Of a stretch of DNA of 64,000 bases, positions 58,727 through 64,000 are shown piece after piece. The stretch's first letter is position 1, and every line of letters begins with the position of its first letter. Made by a program: the position numbers and the translations under genes. This stretch comes from Xylaria sp. FL1777. Lineage: Eukaryota; Ascomycota; Sordariomycetes; Xylariales; Xylariaceae. The notes beneath the pieces were generated by a model that worked only from the letters and a program-made list of their open reading frames with translations, did not search any database and had not been told where the DNA came from. The stretch is taken from NCBI GenBank assembly GCA_022578965.1, contig MU400589.1, forward strand, positions 124,001 through 188,000. Direction: 5' to 3'.

Positions 58727-59508
58727 GGGCAGAATAGCAGACATCAACTCCTGTTGGACATGTGTGGGCATCAGACAACCTTCATGGAGAGGCAGATATT
58801 ACCATCCGACGGCATCCGCACCTTGACAATTGCGCGGCCAGAATCAACATTCGTTCAAACACTGACACTCGGAAACGGCGTTGCATCCTCGACGGATGTA
58901 CCAGCTGCCGTTGTGTCAGCTTCGGGATCGTCGAACCAGAGTTCAAATTACGTCGGGGCAATTCTAAGCGGGGTCGTTGTCGTATTGGTATTGTTGTTCG
59001 TCATTTGGGTTTGCTGTCGGAAAGGTAATTTATTGGGGAGACTATCCTACCAAGGCTGCAATCACTGACGAATCCTTCTATAGGTCGCAAGCGCTCGCGT
59101 CGTTCAAGGGGCTCAAGCCGCCAAAGTAGGTCCTCTCCAAGCAAAGGTAGCTCAAACAGTTCAGAAAGCTCCGGTGGTCCATCCGACGATGGTGGGACCG
59201 CTTCGGCCGCCAGCGAGATGGCGGAAGAGGAGCAATGGGAACAACCGGAACGGCATATGCCGGGGATGCCTCCTCTGGGGCGATGGCCAGGCCCTCCACC
59301 TGGACATATTGTCCCGCCTCCTGGAGTTGCTATGGGTCCTCCTGGTGCGGGTTTGGGACCACATGGAGTTGGTATGGGAATGCCTTTTGGTCGTGGTGTT
59401 CCTCCCCCGATGATGGGAAGAGGTGACGGCCCGTTGCCTAATTACGGGGGGCCACCACCAATGGTACCAATGGTTGGCAGCGGCGGGCCGCCTCCAATGC
59501 CTCAATAG
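58727..59508 (+). CDS. Single-pass membrane protein with Pro/Gly-rich tail (5' end unresolved)
   Basis: Two exons are visible: one ending at 59024 and one at 59084-59508 (intron 59 nt). A strong acceptor (TTCTGTCTTTTAG) ends at about 58727, so an upstream exon is likely; from the first in-frame ATG (58760) alone the product would be 229 aa. The order is a Ser/Thr/Val segment, a helix (NYVGAILSGVVVVLVLLFVIWVCC), a basic stop-transfer GRKRSRRSRGS, a Ser-rich acidic stretch, and a tail of PPG/GMP/GPPP repeats. This is the plan of fungal wall-sensor-like or signalling-adaptor proteins, but the extracellular domain that would define the family is missing from what I can read. The Pro-rich tail could bind SH3 or WW domains. 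Confidence 0.6.
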
Positions 59509-59659
59509 TATTGCAGAGGACAAAGCTAGATTGGGGATAGGCAAGGCGACGCGGATCCTCAAAGGTACGATTGTGTGCGAGCACACCAGCTTGGTATCGA
59601 TATGGTATACTCTATATGAAGTTGTTGATTGGTACAAGAGTAGCATAGCCACGAGTGAC

Positions 59660-60577
59660 TTACGACACGACGCCTTCGAAGAGTCTAACACATAGGACGG
59701 CTGCAACGGCGGCGATCCCCCCAAACACTACCATTCTGGCCCCTTCCCATAGTCCACGTTTGACTAAATCCCACCGAAGTAGCCGACCTGTTTTTGTCCT
59801 CGAGTTGTATCTATGCCTCCATGTGTTGACGTGTAATACATACTCCTTGGTGAACCCGAAGATGAATAGAGCTACAATGCAGATACCAAAGCTCCATAGC
59901 AACCCCTCAGTCACAGTACCGACAAAGAAATAGGGGGCGAGTGGGAAAGATCCCCCTAGAAGGTACCCAAGGGCGACTGAAAGGCCGGAGATGATTGGAG
60001 TCGTTTTAATGGGCTCTGGTGTCGGGTCGTTCCTGGCAAAATACGGACTATCAATCAGTCGTGCCGCGACTTCTGGTGATGATTCGACATGGGTCATGAC
60101 GCTCTGAAGCAAGTCGGAGGGTAGCTGGAGGAGAGCTATGTAATCGGCAACTCCTTGCTCCTCGCTGAGAGGTACACCCGATGTCGACTTCTCAAGGTCG
60201 TTGTCCTTGTCATCATTCTCGATGCTATGGTTATTATTCATTGTGTCATCGGGCCTTGCAGCCAGATAACCACCGATACCCATGCTGATGCAGCCGGCAC
60301 AGATTTCTGCCATGCCGGCATAGATGACCGTATTAGTTTGGCCTAGCGAGGAAAGACCTGCGGTCAAAGCAAATGGTACGGTAAGCCCATCTGCAAAGCC
60401 TAAGGTGAAGTCGGCCAGAAATCGGGATAGTAAAGGACGGGCCCCAGTGGGATCCGGGTAATCACTGCCGCCATCCTGGGTCGATGAGGTATCAGTAGTT
60501 GCGGTTGGAGTCGTCGCTAACGTCGAATAAGCTTGATTCCGTTTGTTCCAGCCGGGAAGATGCTGCAACAGCTCCAT
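59660..60577 (-). CDS. CCC1: CCC1/VIT1-family vacuolar iron/manganese transporter
   Basis: This is a single-exon 305-aa protein. The first helix region FLADFTLGFADGLTVPFALTAGL is the family signature, with the conserved DG; ISMGIGGYLAAR closes the second helix. A cytoplasmic insert of acidic and polar residues follows, containing EEQGVADYIALLQLP of the metal-binding region. Three more helices follow, including TTPIISGLSVALGYLLGGSFPLAPYF and the terminal GGIAAVAAVLCVRLFEG. Family members move ferrous iron and manganese from the cytosol into the vacuole in exchange for protons. It converges with the membrane-protein gene; the 3' ends are about 150 bp apart. Confidence 0.95.
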   Translation of the reverse strand: MELLQHLPGWNKRNQAYSTLATTPTATTDTSSTQDGGSDYPDPTGARPLLSRFLADFTLGFADGLTVPFALTAGLSSLGQTNTVIYAGMAEICAGCISMGIGGYLAARPDDTMNNNHSIENDDKDNDLEKSTSGVPLSEEQGVADYIALLQLPSDLLQSVMTHVESSPEVAARLIDSPYFARNDPTPEPIKTTPIISGLSVALGYLLGGSFPLAPYFFVGTVTEGLLWSFGICIVALFIFGFTKEYVLHVNTWRHRYNSRTKTGRLLRWDLVKRGLWEGARMVVFGGIAAVAAVLCVRLFEGVVS

Positions 60578-62117
60578 CTTCTTTGACGGCGAGTGTAGGT
60601 TTTGTGGTGGCGTGAAATAAGATGCTAAATTTCAATAGGCGATTTTCGACGAAAAGCCAGCAGATAGAGTCTTAGTAAAAATACCCGCTAATTTCGGTTG
60701 TAGTATATACTGTAGTATACGGTATACGGTATAACGTAAGAGAGACGACCTCAAGGTTCAGGTATTAGTAGTAGTGTACTGAGCAGGTATGTATGCAGCC
60801 TTAAGTGACAAGCTGAATAGGAACAAGTTCTCGGGCAATCTCTGACGGACAGGGGCAATTCAGCTGCTGGTTGTCGGAGACTTGACAGCCAAGCGACGGA
60901 AGCTATTATCCACGAAATGACCAATCTTCTTCTCGATAATCAGCAGGTGGTTATGGTAATAGACTCTAACTTTCACGGACTAAGGTAGGTACTGTACGTA
61001 TTACATATGATATAGTGTAGACTCGAAAGAAAGGACAAGGAGCAGCGAATCATTTCATAGACATTACAATCCACGGCCTGTGTGCAGCGAGCATACCACT
61101 AAAGCATGCACACATTACCTGTATCGACCGCCATTGGTCACCACTGACAGCATACACTAATGTGTAGTGTACACGCTAATTCCCGTCCCCGGCTCCCGGC
61201 CGCGTGTTAGTGTATCTGTAGCGTCAGGTCGTGTGGTGGTGGGAATGGGTCTTGCCGGTATTAGGAAGGTAGACAAGCATTTGGGTGGCGTTACCGGGAT
61301 GAGCTTTAGTAGCAGTCGATGCTCAATTTGGCATTGCCGGCTCTTGGCCAGTCCTTGGCCTTCACTCAGACACGTGCCCACCTGTTCATCTTCTCTTCAT
61401 CTTCCTTCACCTCTTCGCCCTGGCTAGCCTTCTGATGGCGCTGATGGTTTCGATAATAGCGCTGACGTCGTATTCTGGTCGCCTGTCCATTGCGATCCGT
61501 CTTCTAGTGTTAGGCCGAAAAAACGATGGTACCGGCCATTCGGATATTGGGATGGATCTGTCAAAGTTGCTACAGCAGTACCGTTGAACAAATTAGTGTA
61601 CACTATCTACCTAGGTATGTAACCTACCTAGTGGAGTAAGGTATGAGTACATAGATGCATACAGATGTGCACTGGGACAGCATCTCGCATATTCCACCGA
61701 GCTCTGGGGTCCTCCAGGCTCGGCTTTCGGCGTAGTCAGGACTTGAGCAGATGGACAGTGTAACATTATATCTCCCTGGGTATACTAGATAAACAACGCT
61801 TAGAAGAGGCAGGTATTAGTGATAGAATAGTAGTCGTAAGTATTCCCTATATGTACCATGCTAACTACGACAAGAATAGGTTTGTAATCATCACTTATAA
61901 ACTACGTAAAAGGGAAACAAAAAAAAGATAGAAAGATAGACAATCGACTTGTGAGTGAATAGATAGATGTCTGCCCAGGGATCATCTGTGGAGTACGTAG
62001 TAGTGCTATGCATCTGCGTATGCGTAAGACACAACTACTTACACAGACTACCTAGGTTAGGTAGGTTAAGTGTAGTACAGTACATAGTAGACTTATGATA
62101 TTCTTGACCGACAGACA

Positions 62118-62123
62118 CACGTG
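62118..62123. promoter_or_regulatory. CACGTG box, candidate Pho4/NUC-1 site
   Basis: A palindromic CACGTG lies 270-275 bp before the acid phosphatase start codon. In yeast and Neurospora this core is bound by Pho4/NUC-1 under phosphate starvation. Confidence 0.45.
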
Positions 62124-62157
62124 CAGATCCTCCAGGTTACCAGCCTGGTTGGCTCCC

Positions 62158-62163
62158 CACGTG
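62158..62163. promoter_or_regulatory. Second CACGTG box, candidate Pho4/NUC-1 site
   Basis: A second CACGTG sits 40 bp downstream of the first and 230-235 bp before the start codon. Confidence 0.45.
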
Positions 62164-62392
62164 TATGTATCCTAGCTGTACGGGTATACTTACTTACCAG
62201 CACACATGCAGCCGTTTCCACTCGGGCAGCTCGTTCAGCTGGTATTAAAGACTCGCTTGGCCGCGGCCCAGGGTCTTACACCACTTCCCAACGTGCTCTC
62301 TTCTGTGTCTTAGTTCTTTCTGGGACACTCCTGCCGTCGTCGCCGTCGTCGCTCGAGTGTGAAGAAGTTGAGAGTTGCTGTCCGACGTCAAG

Positions 62393-63677
62393 ATGCGTTC
62401 CTTCACCCCATCCGTGTTGCTCCTTGCTGGCGGCGTCGCCGCTCAGATCGAGAATATATACACGGCCACAGGAACTGCCGAGGTTGCCGCTGCTGCTGCC
62501 ACCGCTAAGACCTTGAGCCCAACTAGCCATGTCAGGGGCAAGGCGTTCGATCGCTTCGCCGTCATCTGGCTCGAGAACACCGATTATGACATGGCTATCA
62601 ACGATCGTGCGTTCTGACCCCTCACCTCAAGTGGGTGTTTATTTGGCGCATCATAAACTAACACCGGCTACAGCGAACCTCGCCTGGCTTGCTAAGAAGG
62701 GAATTACCCTGAGCGGTTATCACGCCGTGACACATCCCTCGCAGCCGAATTACGTCGCTTCCATCGGCGGTGACTACTTCGGCATGCAGAACGACGACTT
62801 CAGTCAGATAGACAAGAACGTGTCCACCCTCATTGATCTTCTAGAAGACAAAGGGATTTCGTGGGGCCATTACCAGGAGGACCAGCCCTATTCGGGCTTT
62901 GAAGGTTTGGCCTGGATAAACCACGCAAACGGCAAAAACGACTACGTCCGCAAACACAACCCGGCGGTGAGCTACAACGCGAATGCCGGCGTTCTTGATC
63001 GTCTGGCCGTCATCAAGAACCTCACCGAGTTCCATAAGGACCTTGCCAACGAAAAGCTGCCTCAGTGGATGTTCATTACTCCCAACATGACGAGTGATGG
63101 CCACGACACGAGCGTCACCACCGCCGGTGTATGGACGCGCACCTTTCTTGAACCTCTGCTCAACGACAGACGGTTTATGCAGAACACTCTCGTCCTAATT
63201 ACCTTTGATGAGAACGAGACCTACACCGCCCAGAACAAAGTGTTGGGTATCCTCCTCGGAGATGCCGTACCCCAACATCTTGTGGGAACTACTGATGACC
63301 ACTACTACAACCACTACAGTGAGATCTCTACCGTCTCTGCCAACTGGGGTCTCCACACCCTAGGCCGTTGGGACGTTGGCGCAAACGTCTTCAAGGTCGT
63401 AGCCGACAAGACCGGCGATGTTGTCCGCCCGTGGGATGGCAAGGTACCGCTCGCTAACATGTACTTCAACTCATCATATGCTGGCGTCTTCAATGAAGCG
63501 GGCGGCAATAAGAGATACCCTGCACCCAATCTATCATGCTCTGACAAGTTGAAGCGAACGGTCCTCCCTAGCATCGCGAAAGCCTGGAAGGGTAGCCCGG
63601 CCCCTGTGTATTACGATTCTAAGGTGGCAATCCCTGATGGCCAACACCCACCAGCTGGATATACTCCCGCGGCTTAA
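62393..63677 (+). CDS. Secreted acid phosphatase (phosphoesterase family, phosphate-repressible type)
   Basis: Two exons are inferred (62393-62606 and 62674-63677, intron 67 nt), giving 405 aa. A signal peptide (MRSFTPSVLLLAGGVAA) precedes the phosphoesterase domain (PF04185 type). Motifs are FAVIWLENTDYD, then across the intron NLAWLAKKGITLSGYHAVTHPSQPNYVASIGGD, then TPNMTSDGHDTSVTTAGVWTRTFLEPLL and LITFDENETY, containing the conserved metal and substrate residues of the family. N-glycosylation sequons (NVS, NLT, NMT, NET) fit an extracellular enzyme. The likely reaction is release of phosphate from organic monoesters. Two CACGTG boxes upstream fit control by phosphate starvation. The start is the first ATG before the signal peptide, in good context (GTCAAGATGCG). 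Confidence 0.92.
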
Positions 63678-64000
63678 TTACATGCGCAGGGTTATTAATA
63701 TTTTAAAATTTTAAATTGAGGCATGTAATTATTAATACTGCTCTCATACTTCCCAGATCTGAGTACTATGAAAGCCTTCGGCTACTTTATTATATAAATT
63801 TAGTGCGTTCGTAGTGCTAAACTACCTGCCGACGAATTTATGATCCTCAGCGTTAAACAAATAATTTGCGAGGGACTTGGAAAGTAGAATAAGTAGCTAG
63901 TAATTTAATATACATACTTACCATAGACCGCATCTTATTCTCCTACCGTCATATAAACAATGTAAGTCTACCATCATTTCCGGAATGACCTAGCTAGTAG
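63678..64000. other. 3' flank, AT-rich, no gene seen
   Basis: Only AT-rich DNA to the window end. Confidence 0.5.

Larger units (their letters stand above)
60578..62392. other. Intergenic between CCC1 and acid phosphatase (divergent promoters)
   Basis: No coding signal. It contains CACGTG boxes at 61371, 62118 and 62158 and a TACCTAGGTA palindrome at 61608-61617; a near-copy (TACCTAGGTT) lies at about 62049. Confidence 0.55.

Overview
The window is nuclear DNA of a filamentous ascomycete (Pezizomycotina, most likely Sordariomycetes; I cannot place it lower). Genes are split by short GT-AG introns, mostly 46-125 nt, often with CTAAC/CTGAC-like branch sites. Intergenic DNA is long and AT-rich and carries a recurrent palindrome, TACCTAGGTA. 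The families are typical of this group: Dal5-like MFS, PTH11-like rhodopsin-domain receptor, BIM1-like copper protein, HET-domain and kinase-like relics, and HeLo-type helical domains. All exon structures were inferred by eye from splice sites, frame continuity and family motifs.

Layout. 0-2 kb: N-terminal part of a Doa10/Ssm4 RING-CH ubiquitin ligase, minus strand, running off the left edge. 5.3-8.9 kb: a 1165-aa single-pass protein with a long Ala/Ser-rich repeat region. 9.8-11.8 kb: Dal5-like MFS permease. 14.8-16.1 kb: rhodopsin-domain membrane protein. 17.6-18.7 kb: PAF-acetylhydrolase-like esterase. 20.7-23.1 kb: large multi-pass membrane protein. 23.8-25.1 and 26.2-27.5 kb: divergent kinase-fold genes (a protein kinase and an APH-type phosphotransferase). 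30.8-31.5 kb: GC-rich single-exon deaminase-fold protein. 33.2-35.1 kb: cytochrome P450 with five exons. 37.1-39.6 kb: arginyl-tRNA synthetase, apparently able to make cytosolic and mitochondrial forms. 40.1-42.0 kb: ferric-reductase-type flavocytochrome. 44.6-45.5 kb: BIM1-like GPI protein. 46.2-47.5 kb: decayed HET-domain gene. 48.3-48.9 kb: secreted Thr/Ser-rich protein. 49.2-53.1 kb: a 1213-aa protein joining a HeLo-like helical region, a pseudokinase and a trypsin-fold protease with a complete His/Asp/Ser set. 54.6 kb: small Cys-rich protein. 55.4-55.9 kb: decayed kinase-like gene with RIP-like changes. 58.7-59.5 kb: single-pass membrane protein with a Pro/Gly tail. 59.7-60.6 kb: CCC1/VIT1 transporter. 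62.4-63.7 kb: secreted acid phosphatase with CACGTG boxes upstream.

How they fit together. I see no secondary-metabolite backbone gene, so the P450, MFS permease and receptor are best read as independent. Three genes handle metals (ferric reductase, BIM1-like, CCC1). Several loci belong to families of fungal non-self recognition or regulated cell death: the HET relic, the kinase-like relic, and above all the helical-pseudokinase-protease fusion, which is the most interesting candidate. The deaminase-fold gene is second.
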